Shown here one piece after another: positions 7,387 through 15,669 of a DNA stretch of 64,000 nt (position 1 is its first letter; every line of letters starts with the position of its first letter). A model generated the notes under the pieces. The model was not told where the DNA came from. It was given only the letters and a program-made list of their open reading frames with translations, and made no database searches. The DNA comes from a virus, in the IMG/VR virus record IMGVR_UViG_3300046513_000221, positions 126,001 to 190,000 of that record. One strand, written 5' to 3'. The position numbers and the translations under genes were made by a program.

Positions 7387-7404
7387 GTAGAAAAAAAAAA
7401 GAAT

Positions 7405-7437
7405 CGCCATAGACCTTCGCGGGTCTATGGCGGTTTT
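7405..7437 (+). terminator. Bidirectional terminator
   Basis: Stem CGCCATAGACC/GGTCTATGGCG with a 6-base loop, flanked by a run of A upstream and GTTTTT downstream. It lies between the convergent genes ending at 7386 and 7445. Confidence 0.88.
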
Positions 7438-7444
7438 TCATCCT

Positions 7445-7783
7445 CTAGATGAGGAACTCGGTCTCGCCGAGGAAGCTCTTGACGACTCTCTCCATGATCT
7501 TGTCCGCAGCCGCCTCCACGTCCGTGTTCATGTTGCTCTTGGTGATGAACGCCACCAGTTTCTGACGGGCGTCGCGGATGTTGATCTCTCCCTTGTCCAG
7601 ACGGAAGTAGTTCTCGTTGCCGTTGTAGTCGTCGGTCTCCTTGCCCTTGAACAGCTCGTGGATCATGAGCACGCTCTCGCTGGGCTCCAGCACCCAGACG
7701 AACCTGCCCTGCCTCGCGATCACCTGCATCAGCACCGTCTGACCACGGACCCTCATGCTGGTCGCCTCCGGAAGATTACTCAT
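7445..7783 (-). CDS. Unknown 112-residue protein
   Basis: ATG preceded by AAGGAGATCTGT, with a consensus promoter motif on the same strand at 7831-7847. It is soluble, with predicted strands in the first half (TVLMQVIARQGRFVWVLEP) and a charged helical C-terminal half. No family is recognised. It is a lone - strand gene set between two fibre genes, expressed independently of them. Confidence 0.85.
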   Translation of the reverse strand: MSNLPEATSMRVRGQTVLMQVIARQGRFVWVLEPSESVLMIHELFKGKETDDYNGNENYFRLDKGEINIRDARQKLVAFITKSNMNTDVEAAADKIMERVVKSFLGETEFLI

Positions 7784-7830
7784 ACAGATCTCCTTAGAAA
7801 GTTGATTAAACGACGGAATACCCTCTCACA

Positions 7831-7850
7831 TCACCATAATAATATATGCG
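7831..7850 (-). promoter_or_regulatory. Phage-type AT-rich promoter motif
   Basis: On the - strand this reads CGCATATATTATTATGGTGA, the closest match to the family consensus. It is about 50 bases upstream of the 7783 start. Confidence 0.65.
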
Positions 7851-7923
7851 AGGTATGTGTTCAGTTACGAGTAGGAACCTTCTAAGACGGTGTGCACTAA
7901 ATGTGTTCCTCCTAAACAGTACA

Positions 7924-7967
7924 ATAACCCGTCTATACGGGGTCTAGTAAGCTCACCTATATAAGGA
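7924..7967 (+). promoter_or_regulatory. Fibre-gene regulatory block, copy 2
   Basis: Similar over its whole length to 5148-5190, including an imperfect palindrome (CCCGT-CTAT-ACGGG) and CTATATAAGGA before the start codon. Confidence 0.55.
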
Positions 7968-7975
7968 GTAACACG

Positions 7976-8896
7976 ATGAGCGTAATCAGTCCAAAGAAAT
8001 CTTCGGTCGGTGGCAAGGTTCCTGTGCCGCAAGACCTTGAGGTCGGCGAGATCGCCGTCAACCTGATCGACCGTGTAATCTACGCCAAGGATGGCACGGG
8101 TACGGTCATCACCCTCGGCGCAACCCCTACCGAGATGGCCGCTAAGGCGTCGATGACGTGGGTGCAGTCCTACGCGGAACCCGCATTCGTTGCCGGTGCC
8201 GTGGGTCAGTACTTCCGTGGAGACAAGACGTGGCAGACCCTCAATGCAGCTGCCGTGGGCTTGACGAACGTGGATAACACCTCGGACGCCAACAAGCCCG
8301 TAAGCACCGCGACAGCGTCCGCTCTGGCGAATAAGGAGGCTGTCATCACCACCGGCCTCGTCAGTCAGTACTTCCGTGGCGGCAAGACGTGGCAGGACTT
8401 CGCGACCGACGTGCGCGGTGCCGTCCTCACCGGTCTCTCCACGGCTGTTACCACCGCCGCGCTGGCGACCGACACCGTCCTCGCGGCGATCGGCAAGCTG
8501 CAGGGCCAGTTGGGTCTGAAGATGGACAAGATCGGTGGCACCTTCACGGGCAACGTGCTCGGTAAGATCATCGGCTTCACCTTCGAGTACGACAACGGCC
8601 TGTCCAGCGCGGCCATCACCATCAACCTGTCGAACGCCCAGAAGCAGAAGGTGACCCTGAACAGCGTGACCTCGCTGACCATCAACGGGGCGACGGTCGT
8701 GGGCCACTACCAGCTGCGCATCATTCAGGACGCCACCGGAGGCCGGGTTCCCACCTTCGCGGGTCTGAACTCGACCCGATGGCTCGGTACAGCGACCGCC
8801 CCATCGATCAACCTCACCGCCAACGGTGAGACGATCCTCAACATGTACTTCGACGGCGCACAGCTGACGCAGACCCTTTCCAAGGTGGGTGCGTAA
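7976..8896 (+). CDS. Second, shorter tail fibre paralogue
   Basis: 306 residues with AAGGAG before the ATG. The N-terminal attachment region (KKSSVGGKVPVPQDLEVGEI) and the following WVQSYAEPAF and QYFRGDKTW elements match the 5197-7386 fibre, but only about two repeat units remain. Residues about 190-306 form a different tip with the same general beta-rich layout (HYQLRIIQDATGGRVPTFAG, then ILNMYFDG). It is likely a duplicate of the first fibre with an exchanged tip. TAATG overlap couples it to the next gene. Confidence 0.9.
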   Translation: MSVISPKKSSVGGKVPVPQDLEVGEIAVNLIDRVIYAKDGTGTVITLGATPTEMAAKASMTWVQSYAEPAFVAGAVGQYFRGDKTWQTLNAAAVGLTNVDNTSDANKPVSTATASALANKEAVITTGLVSQYFRGGKTWQDFATDVRGAVLTGLSTAVTTAALATDTVLAAIGKLQGQLGLKMDKIGGTFTGNVLGKIIGFTFEYDNGLSSAAITINLSNAQKQKVTLNSVTSLTINGATVVGHYQLRIIQDATGGRVPTFAGLNSTRWLGTATAPSINLTANGETILNMYFDGAQLTQTLSKVGA

Positions 8897-9564
8897 TGGC
8901 AATCACCTTCGTCGGAGCCTCTAGCAACTCGGTCGAGACCACGGGCGGTAACGTTATTGTCACCAAACCTGCAGGAGTGCAGGACGGTGACCGCCTGTTT
9001 GCGATCGCCACCGTAGAGCAGCCGCTTCCCATGGTGACCGTCCCTGCCGGTTGGACTCTGGTGGCCGAGATCACCGATCCAACGCAGCGCGGCCACCTCT
9101 ACACCAAGGTCGCCAGCGGCGAACCCGCCAACTGGACCTGGAACCGCACGAACGGCTTCATCGTCAGCGTGGCGGCGTACCGTGGCAACGGCATCGCCAT
9201 CGACGTGGTCGGAACCATCTATAACAACGCCAGTAACGGTGATGTTATGACCAATGGTCTGACTCCCACCAAGAACGGTCTCCTTCTGATGGTCGGGTGG
9301 GTCAACAACTCGAACAGTAACTCGACGACGCCTCCCGCTGGCTTCACCGAGCGTCTGGACACAGGCTCCAACGATTACAGTGGCGTGGGCGGGGACAGCT
9401 GCGGGACGTTCCTCGCGGAGCTGGCACAGGCTCCGGGTACCGTGACCGCAAAGACGGCTGTGAGTCCGTCGAGCGCGCTCGGTACCTCGGGCCTCCTGAT
9501 CCAGATCTACGAGGCAGCTGTCGGACTGTCCGGCAACCCACTGTTCTTCGGGACAAACCACTAA
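8896..9564 (+). CDS. Beta-rich adhesin-like tail protein
   Basis: 222 residues; the ATG overlaps the previous stop (TAATG). The sequence VTKPAGVQDGDRLFAIAT followed by VPAGWTLV, and alternating strands throughout, are typical of small beta-sandwich domains in phage and prophage tail adhesins. No enzyme motif is visible. Its place directly after two fibres and before a DUF4376-like gene supports a tail-tip or receptor-binding accessory role, inferred from context. Confidence 0.85.
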   Translation: MAITFVGASSNSVETTGGNVIVTKPAGVQDGDRLFAIATVEQPLPMVTVPAGWTLVAEITDPTQRGHLYTKVASGEPANWTWNRTNGFIVSVAAYRGNGIAIDVVGTIYNNASNGDVMTNGLTPTKNGLLLMVGWVNNSNSNSTTPPAGFTERLDTGSNDYSGVGGDSCGTFLAELAQAPGTVTAKTAVSPSSALGTSGLLIQIYEAAVGLSGNPLFFGTNH

Positions 9565-9580
9565 CCCGAAAGGAATTAAC

Positions 9581-10165
9581 ATGAAATACGTAGTAGATAG
9601 CAATGGCGAGGTGTTCTCGCCGGAGGAGCTGCCTTCGCGCTTCCCCAACACGGCGTACGACTGGAACATCACCCCGATCCCGGAGGCTCTGATGGAGTTC
9701 CTCGGCATCGCGGTGCTGGACGAGGTAGCGCCTCCGGACGTTGGCATCCTGAGCGTCGCCCTTCCGGACGGCGCGGAGAAGGTAAACGGTGTGTGGCGCA
9801 CGAAGTTCCGCGTCACCCTCCGCTTTGCCGACATCGAGGGTGGAAAGACCCGTCAGGAGCAGGAGGACGAGTACGTCGCGATCGTCAGCGCCAACGCTCT
9901 GGCTGACGCCCGTGACCTGTTCAAGATCCAGCGCGCCAAGGACGTGGAGCGCATCACCGTCGAGGTTGACGGCAAGGTCTTCGACGGCGACGAGACCAGC
10001 CAGAACCGCATGACCCGCGCAGTGGTGGCACTCAAAGCCGCCGACACTCCGACCACCATGTGGACCCTGAGTGACAACAGCACCGTCGAGGTCACCACCT
10101 CGCAGCTGGAGCAGGCGCTCGTGAAGAGCGGTCAGGCCCAGACCTCCATCTGGACGCCTCAGTAA
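9581..10165 (+). CDS. DUF4376-like fibre-associated protein
   Basis: 194 residues, AAAGGA before the ATG. The C-terminal half has the layout of DUF4376: a charged helix (RDLFKIQRAKDVERITVEVD), KVFDGDETSQNRMTRAVVAL, a W-x-L-S-DN element and VTTSQLEQAL ending in AQTSIW. Proteins with this domain usually lie next to phage fibre genes and may aid fibre assembly. The N-terminus (about 1-90) is not recognised. It is the last gene of the fibre cluster. Confidence 0.85.
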   Translation: MKYVVDSNGEVFSPEELPSRFPNTAYDWNITPIPEALMEFLGIAVLDEVAPPDVGILSVALPDGAEKVNGVWRTKFRVTLRFADIEGGKTRQEQEDEYVAIVSANALADARDLFKIQRAKDVERITVEVDGKVFDGDETSQNRMTRAVVALKAADTPTTMWTLSDNSTVEVTTSQLEQALVKSGQAQTSIWTPQ

Positions 10166-10209
10166 AAAAAAAAGATCCCCTAGACCCGCAAAGGTCTAGG
10201 GGTTTCTTT
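10164..10209 (+). terminator. Bidirectional terminator
   Basis: A run of A, stem CCCCTAGACC-CGCAAA-GGTCTAGGGG (10177-10202), then TTTCTTT. It lies between the convergent genes ending at 10165 and 10222. The stem repeats that at 5096-5119. Confidence 0.85.
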
Positions 10210-10221
10210 CATCCTACAAGA

Positions 10222-10524
10222 TCAGATATCGTAGTAGTCCCAGTGCTCAGGCCCGTGCGCGGAGACGAAGGCGTTGTAGCCCTCCTCCGAATCGGCGCAA
10301 ACGATCGTCTCGAAGTCTCCCCACACCCGACCGAGGACGGGATGCGAGGCTTCAAAGACGTTCACCCAGTAGTAGTAATCCTCCACCACTACGCCGGAGA
10401 TGGTCCAACCGTCCTCGTGGGTACGGGAGGAGTGACCGCATACCTCTTCAGCTGCGTTCACCTCGTCGGTGTTCAGGGTACGGGCCTCGGAGCCGAAGGA
10501 CATCTCGAATTTCTTCTCAAACAT
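10222..10524 (-). CDS. Unknown 100-residue acidic protein
   Basis: ATG with AGGGAA upstream. It is acidic and aromatic-rich, with strands in the middle (GWTISGVVVEDYYYWVNVFEA) and a C-terminus rich in Trp and Tyr (HWDYYDI). No family is recognised. It is the last gene of the long - strand block that begins near 46600, next to the terminator shared with the fibre cluster. Confidence 0.85.
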   Translation of the reverse strand: MFEKKFEMSFGSEARTLNTDEVNAAEEVCGHSSRTHEDGWTISGVVVEDYYYWVNVFEASHPVLGRVWGDFETIVCADSEEGYNAFVSAHGPEHWDYYDI

Positions 10525-10601
10525 GGTAATTCCCTATAGAGTTAAACAAGCGATGTCGCGCTCATCTAGGGGATTACCAATTCCTTACATACTACTGTTC
10601 T

Positions 10602-11141
10602 TTAGATCTTGAAGGGGAGTGACTTGATCGGCCCGTTGGCACGCCGAACGCCGACGATACAGCGCTCGTTCTCCTCGTCGTGCTCCTGATCGAAGTCTAT
10701 CCAGATCCCGACACCCGAGTGTCTGGAGAAGACCGCGAAGAGCATCACGGCGAAGGCTTTCTGCTCGCCGATGGAGAAACCGTTCAGGAAGCGAACATGC
10801 ACGCGACCGAAGAGCGTGTCCCTCATGTTGCTCGTGGTGACGCGCACCAGCTCCCCGAACTCCGGGTTCTGTGCCAGTCCGATGATCCGGGACTCGAATG
10901 CCCTGTGGGCTTCGAGGAACCTGCTGCGGTAGTGACGCATGATCCTGATCGCGATCCCCTTAGAGAGCAGCTGGATCTCGTTGTTAGGGCAGACGCCAGC
11001 GCCCAGCAGGAACTCGCGGAACTCCGGGAAGAAGTCGCACAGGGCGATGAGGGTCATGATCTTCGGAGGCTCGTACACCGTGTCCATGAGCTTGAAGTCC
11101 GGAAATCCCTTCCCGGTTATCTCCTTGGAGTAGGTACCCAC
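10602..11141 (-). CDS. Unknown; distant member of the 180-residue paralogue family
   Basis: A GTG start lies one base from the previous stop (TAG-G-GTG), suggesting coupled translation; 179 residues. The layout FPEFREFLLGAGV, then IAIRIMRHYRSRFLEAHRAF, then AFAVMLFAVFSRHSGVGIWIDF and a hydrophobic last residue parallels the four tandem genes at 20172-22483. This is a by-eye similarity. No enzyme motif is seen and the function is unknown. Confidence 0.82.
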   Translation of the reverse strand: MGTYSKEITGKGFPDFKLMDTVYEPPKIMTLIALCDFFPEFREFLLGAGVCPNNEIQLLSKGIAIRIMRHYRSRFLEAHRAFESRIIGLAQNPEFGELVRVTTSNMRDTLFGRVHVRFLNGFSIGEQKAFAVMLFAVFSRHSGVGIWIDFDQEHDEENERCIVGVRRANGPIKSLPFKI

Positions 11142-11142
11142 C

Positions 11143-11631
11143 CTAGCGCTCGCCGCTCAGCTTGTGGCCGATCTTGTCCCACTCGAAGGCCAGCGTGACC
11201 TGCTCCTGCGGCTGCAGAACCTCGCACAGGAAGCGCTGGTGGATGTTGTCGGGAACGACGTACGGCTCCGTCTGACCACGGCTCATGAAGGACTCCACTA
11301 CCTGCTTGAACTCGTCCTTCGCCAGCTTCTTGGCGCTGTCCTCGTCCGCTGCGACCATTCGAGCGCGGCAGTGGAGGCCCAGAGCCTCGCTGACCACGCG
11401 CACTTGGAAGAACTTCAGGCCGATCTCGATGACGATGTAGCCGACGTCGGGATCGATGGCGTTAGCCGCCAGAACCGCCTCCTCGATACCGGTGAACTCC
11501 TTGCCGACGAACTCCTTGTTGCCCTTGAGGTTCGAGTGCATCTTGAGGGCCGCGACCCGGTCCTCCGCCGTTACGAAGCGCACGTCGTGGCCGAGGTTCC
11601 TGTTTATCTCGGTGAGTGCATATTGTTTCAT
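11143..11631 (-). CDS. Unknown 162-residue protein
   Basis: ATG after an A/T-rich leader with AAGGAA. Mixed alpha/beta: strands around VGYIVIEIGLKFFQVRVV and a charged helix DEDSAKKLAKDEFKQVVESF. There is no membrane segment or known motif. Its stop lies one base from the GTG of the downstream gene, so the two are probably co-translated. Confidence 0.87.
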   Translation of the reverse strand: MKQYALTEINRNLGHDVRFVTAEDRVAALKMHSNLKGNKEFVGKEFTGIEEAVLAANAIDPDVGYIVIEIGLKFFQVRVVSEALGLHCRARMVAADEDSAKKLAKDEFKQVVESFMSRGQTEPYVVPDNIHQRFLCEVLQPQEQVTLAFEWDKIGHKLSGER

Positions 11632-11651
11632 GATGATTCCTTTATTTTTGG

Positions 11652-12626
11652 TTAGCGCATGATCTTGGCTGCGCGGATGGTGGCATTGGCGGTGATCCTC
11701 GCGGCGTCCGTCATTCCGAAGTAGGTCGCCTCCGCCTGAAGCTGTGCGCGCTTGAACGCGGCGGCGTCCTTGATCTTCTGCAGTCGCACCTTGTACTTGT
11801 GCTCCAGAGCCATGCGCTCCTTGACGAGACGCATGTCGAAGTCCTGATGGAGACGCTTCATGCGGGTCGCGTACTCGGTCTGGAGGATCTCGTCGTCGGT
11901 ACCCTCCAGCATGTGTACCGGGAAGAAGGCGTGCGGAGCCTCACTCTCATTCCACTTGGTTCCGGAGCGTGCGATGAAGTACGCCCGACCCTGCACCACC
12001 CAGTTCTTGGCGGTTCGTTCGCCGTCGCCGCCGTAGTAGCCGACCGTTGGGTTGTGGTCCGGATCCCTGAAGTTGAACCCGTTCCCGATCAGCTTGTCCC
12101 GGATCACCTTGAGCAGCTTCTCGTCGGTGATCTTCCCGGTCATGGCGATGTCCCTGAAGGTGGTGCTGAACAGCTGCGTCACATTACCTGCGAACTTGCC
12201 GTCGATCGTGACCTCCAGATCGACTTGGGTCTCGAACTTCACCTCCTTGGCGCTGGTCGTGAGGCGAGGGTACTGGACAGCCGTCACCAGCATCAGGGTC
12301 TCGTACTCGCGGGTGCCGTACTCGTAGCGGATGTTCTTGTCGCTGTTGTAGAGCATGAAGGTGCGGACGGCGATGCCGTCGTAGTGCTCTCCGATCCAGT
12401 TCTTGTGTACGTTCTGGTTCCAGACCTCCGGCTCGTTCTCCAGCAGCTTCGCAAGATCGGTGGCGCTCACCGTGATCTCGACCGGGACGCCGTCGTAGTG
12501 CATCGTGCAGCTCTTCTCGCCGGAAGGTATGACGACGCTCATCTTGACGCGGTCCCAGAGCAGCTTCGCGGCACCGTACTTGGTCGGAACCTCGATGAAC
12601 ATGCTCTCTTTGTTGCTTTCAGACAT
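11652..12626 (-). CDS. Unknown 324-residue protein with C-terminal coiled coil
   Basis: The open frame extends to 12893, but that upstream part is antisense to the next gene. The ATG at 12626 has GGGAG upstream. Residues 1-250 are mixed alpha/beta with strands such as VDLEVTIDGKFAGNV. Residues about 260-324 are a long, highly charged helix (RMKRLHQDFDMRLVKERMAL and on) likely to form a coiled coil. No family is recognised. Confidence 0.87.
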   Translation of the reverse strand: MSESNKESMFIEVPTKYGAAKLLWDRVKMSVVIPSGEKSCTMHYDGVPVEITVSATDLAKLLENEPEVWNQNVHKNWIGEHYDGIAVRTFMLYNSDKNIRYEYGTREYETLMLVTAVQYPRLTTSAKEVKFETQVDLEVTIDGKFAGNVTQLFSTTFRDIAMTGKITDEKLLKVIRDKLIGNGFNFRDPDHNPTVGYYGGDGERTAKNWVVQGRAYFIARSGTKWNESEAPHAFFPVHMLEGTDDEILQTEYATRMKRLHQDFDMRLVKERMALEHKYKVRLQKIKDAAAFKRAQLQAEATYFGMTDAARITANATIRAAKIMR

Positions 12627-12646
12627 AGTTACTCCCAAATTACGGA

Positions 12647-13294
12647 TTACGAATCGAAACCTTCGCGCTCGTCCACGAGGTCGCGGGGCATGCCGTCGGC
12701 CCAGTCCTTGGCGAGGTAGTTTTCGAGGAAGAGCGGGTAGTCGGATACGACCTCTTCGAGCAGCTCCGGGTACATGTCCTGAATCACCAGCTTGCCCTGA
12801 CGCAGACGGTCGAGCAGTTCGTTCGAGGGGTTGCGACCGAGCATGTTGACGATGAACCAGTGGTCGGTGATGATCTCGTTGCACTCGTCCCATGAAAAGT
12901 TACTGCCGACGAAGTCCATCAGCTCCTCGCGGAGTTTATCGTCGAAGATGTCCAGATCCTCGCTCTTGATGCCTTCAGCCGACAGCCTGAATTCGACATC
13001 TAGTGCATTGATGCGGACCTGCTCGGTCAGGACGAATGCCACGGTCACCGGACCTTGCATCGCATCGAGAAGCTCCAGGTCGATGATGGAACTTTTATTC
13101 TCCGGACCCATACGCATCTTGATCTCGGCGAGATCGGTGGCGCTTACCTCCTCCAGCCCCTTCAGACGCACCGCCACCATCGTGGAGATCTGCGTCATGG
13201 CGATGTCGGTCGGGTGGTTGACGTCCTTGGTGATGCGGGAGACTGCTCGCAGGAACTCCAGCTCGCTCAGCTTACTCAGATCTACTGCTTCCAT
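12647..13294 (-). CDS. Unknown acidic 215-residue protein
   Basis: ATG preceded by AAAAGGAAAA. Strongly acidic, mostly helical with a central beta segment (VTVAFVLTEQVRINALDVEF). The C-terminus (YPELLEEVVSDYPLFLENYL) is helical and acidic. No known motif. It lies in an unbroken - strand series with gaps of about 20 bases, consistent with one long operon. Confidence 0.86.
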   Translation of the reverse strand: MEAVDLSKLSELEFLRAVSRITKDVNHPTDIAMTQISTMVAVRLKGLEEVSATDLAEIKMRMGPENKSSIIDLELLDAMQGPVTVAFVLTEQVRINALDVEFRLSAEGIKSEDLDIFDDKLREELMDFVGSNFSWDECNEIITDHWFIVNMLGRNPSNELLDRLRQGKLVIQDMYPELLEEVVSDYPLFLENYLAKDWADGMPRDLVDEREGFDS

Positions 13295-13305
13295 GATTTT
13301 TCCTT

Positions 13306-13818
13306 TTAGTTCTTTTTGACAACGACCCAGCGGTGCTCGTGCTTCACGCTGATCTGTTTCTTGAAGTCGCGGCTACGGCGCTTGCCCTTGCCAGCGAAGC
13401 GTCCCTCGCGGCTATTGCGTCCGGTGGGACTCATTTGCGACGGCACCGTCATCACATTCTCCTTGGTGCTGCCGCAGTACAGCTCGATGCGCTGGAGCTT
13501 ACCATTCTCGAAGTGGGCGGTATACTCGTGCCAGATGCTGCGACGAGCGTTCCAGGTACGACCGACTTGGAACTCCTCCGGGAGCGTCTCGTCGGTGTAG
13601 AAATTGAACTCCTCGTTGAAGCTGTGGTCGATCCCGACATCCCTCAGAGACCTCGCGTAACTACGGTCAGTGACGGTGCGGCGGAACGTACCGTCGCGGG
13701 AGATGCGGTGCTCCAGCAGGTCGCACTCCAGACATTTGCTTTGGAAGCTTTCATCTTTTGGAGCCAACCAGCGGTCAGGCAGTGGCACTTCGCAAAAGAT
13801 TGTATCGAACATTCCCAT
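13306..13818 (-). CDS. Conserved phage protein of the MGMFDTI type
   Basis: The true start is the ATG at 13818 (AAGGA upstream), giving 170 residues; the frame to 13896 lacks support. The beginning MGMFDTIFCEVPLPD, followed by FQSKCLECDLLEHRISRDG, matches a small family I have seen in many phages, in which a short strand, a PLP turn and a DG turn recur; no function is established that I know of. The C-terminal 40 residues are very basic and probably disordered. Confidence 0.85.
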   Translation of the reverse strand: MGMFDTIFCEVPLPDRWLAPKDESFQSKCLECDLLEHRISRDGTFRRTVTDRSYARSLRDVGIDHSFNEEFNFYTDETLPEEFQVGRTWNARRSIWHEYTAHFENGKLQRIELYCGSTKENVMTVPSQMSPTGRNSREGRFAGKGKRRSRDFKKQISVKHEHRWVVVKKN

Positions 13819-13883
13819 TTGTAATCCTTTTATGTATATCTGTCTGACGTATTGTTGAGGTATTGAGTTCGCCATACTCAAAC

Positions 13884-13913
13884 GGGATGCCTCCATAGAA
13901 GCATCCCTTTTTT
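13884..13913 (+). terminator. Hairpin with T-run facing the + direction
   Basis: GGGATGC/GCATCCC stem with a 10-base loop and six T on the + side. It lies inside a - strand operon, so as a classic terminator it would stop antisense transcription. In the - direction it is an A-preceded hairpin without a T-run. Confidence 0.55.
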
Positions 13914-13934
13914 ACACTGATTTGAGCCGATGGA

Positions 13935-14339
13935 CTAGCTCTTCGCGTGCCAGAAACCGCCGGTCATGTCGAGTTGAGCGAGGTTCAGCGCCATGATACT
14001 GAAGACGGTGAAATCGTTGAGGCCGTCCGGGATTCCCGGTGCCTCGGTGTATGCGTCGTCAGCCGAGTCCTTCGGACGGGTCATGACGATGACACGACCG
14101 TTGACGTACTGCTCCGCCGTAGGGAGGACTTCGTCCTTGATAGAACTGAAGACGGCATCGATCTTATTTGCCAGAACGTCCAGAACGTCCGGATCCTTGG
14201 TGAAGAAGCCGAAGATCTTGTACTCCTCCGGTGCGTTGCTAGCCGCTTCGACCATTTGGACCAGCAGATCCTTCAGCTCCATGCTCTTGTCGTACTGGAA
14301 GTCGTCCGAAGCGTAGGTTTGGGTGTTTTCTTGGGTCAT
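13935..14339 (-). CDS. Unknown acidic 134-residue protein
   Basis: The ATG at 14339 is chosen over the upstream frame because the earlier part overlaps the next gene and lacks a ribosome site. It is acidic and mostly helical (MELKDLLVQMVEAASN), with a central strand/turn region (RVIVMTRPKD) and a C-terminus ending in GGFWHAKS. No known motif. Confidence 0.83.
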   Translation of the reverse strand: MTQENTQTYASDDFQYDKSMELKDLLVQMVEAASNAPEEYKIFGFFTKDPDVLDVLANKIDAVFSSIKDEVLPTAEQYVNGRVIVMTRPKDSADDAYTEAPGIPDGLNDFTVFSIMALNLAQLDMTGGFWHAKS

Positions 14340-14370
14340 TACGTGATTTCTTTCTTTTTCTTTATGAAAT

Positions 14371-15024
14371 TTATCGTGGTGCGTCGGCCCGGCCCAGCCT
14401 GTAGGCCGTGGCAATCGCGTGGTTGTGGCGCTCCACCACCATCGACGCTTCCAGCGGGTTCCTGAACTCCGCGCTCACCTGAGACCTCTCCCCGGCCCTG
14501 TACCTGATGCACGGGTTCCGAGCGAGGAAGGCGTCGTCGTCCACCTCGTTCGCGTTGGCGACATCGAAGGTCTTGCTCTCGCTGTCTAGGTACACTCCCC
14601 AGACCAAGTCGTGAGGAGCGAGGCGATTGAGTACTGCAATCTCGTCCGGGTTGTAGGGGATCATCATATTGCTGCCCGATCCGCTTCCGTCCTCGGAACC
14701 CTTCACGATGAAGTAGGTGTCCGCATCGACGTGGTCACTCAGGACGAAGACATGGAGGATGGTCATGCGACTGAGCGCGTAGATGTGCTCCACGGACATC
14801 TTGGCTGACATCGAGTGCTGGCGCAGGATGTGTCCCACGTCGTTCTTGGCGTCGTCCGGCTCAAGCGAGATCGCCTTGACCGGGTGACCGGAATCCTTGG
14901 ACACCGCGAGGAACGCCTGTTGGAGGTTGAGGTGCGAGATCCAGCCGGAGCTGTTACCATGCACGTCACCGAACAGGACGAGCTTGGCGTCCCCGTATGT
15001 GACCTTGAAGATATTGTGCAGCAT
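14371..15024 (-). CDS. Unknown 217-residue protein
   Basis: Two adjacent ATGs (15027, 15024) follow GGGAG; the second has the better spacing. The N-terminus contains LVLFGDVHGN, which recalls the first motif of calcineurin-type phosphoesterases, but the later GDxxDRG and GNHE motifs are absent, so an enzyme call is not made. The rest is mixed alpha/beta with a basic C-terminus. Function unknown. Confidence 0.84.
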   Translation of the reverse strand: MLHNIFKVTYGDAKLVLFGDVHGNSSGWISHLNLQQAFLAVSKDSGHPVKAISLEPDDAKNDVGHILRQHSMSAKMSVEHIYALSRMTILHVFVLSDHVDADTYFIVKGSEDGSGSGSNMMIPYNPDEIAVLNRLAPHDLVWGVYLDSESKTFDVANANEVDDDAFLARNPCIRYRAGERSQVSAEFRNPLEASMVVERHNHAIATAYRLGRADAPR

Positions 15025-15083
15025 CATTACTCCCAATGGTTTAACTGGAAAGAATCCTCCTGAGAGGCTCCTTCCCGCTTGAA

Positions 15084-15593
15084 TCAGCCGAGGTCCGGTG
15101 GGGAGTCGGGTACCGAGCAGCCGTTATCGTGGTTGCTGTTGCTGTGGCTGTGGTGACTCACCGAGCCGTGGTCGGCTGGCGCGCAGTGGCGGTGCGTGTC
15201 CTCGGTGCGGTGGTGCGAGCCGGTGTCGTAGGCCCGACTTGGACTGTTGTCGATCGCCGGACTGTAGGTGTGCAGCAGCTGCTGGGTGACGTAGGCGTTG
15301 TCGTCCTCGACGCGCCGGGCTGGTTGACGCGGATCGATCTTGAAGGTACTCTGATGCACCTGCTGGGTCGGAGGACGCTTTGGACTCGCGAAACCGCTCA
15401 CACGCGGACTGGCATTCGCTTGACGCTCGAAGCGATCTGCCAGCTCCTGACCCCGCAGATCGTTCTGCTTCTTACGGGCCGCGCGATCCGCTTCCTCTTG
15501 CGCAAAACGGGCGCGTTCCTGCTCCTCGCGTTCGAGGCGCTCACGCTCCAGACGACGGGCCTTACCACCGAAGAGATCACTGAAGAATCCCAT
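15084..15593 (-). CDS. Coiled-coil protein with His-rich disordered tail
   Basis: ATG with AAGGAAGT upstream, 169 residues. After MGFFSDLFGG comes a highly charged helix of about 40 residues (RLERERLEREEQERARFAQE and on), then a Pro/Gln-rich linker. The tail is dominated by His, Ser and Asp (HHRTEDTHRHCAPADHGSVS and on). The tail might bind metal, but this is inference. It follows the NAD operon and is probably co-transcribed with it. Confidence 0.82.
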   Translation of the reverse strand: MGFFSDLFGGKARRLERERLEREEQERARFAQEEADRAARKKQNDLRGQELADRFERQANASPRVSGFASPKRPPTQQVHQSTFKIDPRQPARRVEDDNAYVTQQLLHTYSPAIDNSPSRAYDTGSHHRTEDTHRHCAPADHGSVSHHSHSNSNHDNGCSVPDSPPDLG

Positions 15594-15624
15594 AGTACTT
15601 CCTTTCTATCTTGTGGTTTCAACT

Positions 15625-15649
15625 GGGGATGCCCTTGTGAGGCATCCCC
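15625..15649 (-). terminator. Hairpin after the NAMPT-like gene
   Basis: GGGGATGCC/GGCATCCCC perfect 9-bp stem with a 7-base loop, 21 bases downstream of the 15670 stop. No clear T-run, so it may be a partial terminator or a stabilising mRNA hairpin. Confidence 0.5.
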
Positions 15650-15669
15650 TTCGTGCTACCGACTACGCG

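Noticed and set aside
5143-7410. 755-residue open frame antisense to the first tail fibre
   Set aside because: Its repeats are the mirror of the fibre repeats; it lacks a ribosome site and the + strand frame carries recognised fibre elements.
11652-12893. 413-residue version of the 324-residue - strand gene
   Set aside because: The extra N-terminal part is antisense-like Arg/Pro-rich sequence overlapping the next gene; the ATG at 12626 has a good ribosome site.
14371-15024. Calcineurin-type phosphoesterase suggested by GDVHGN
   Set aside because: Only the first motif is present; the other metal-binding motifs are missing.
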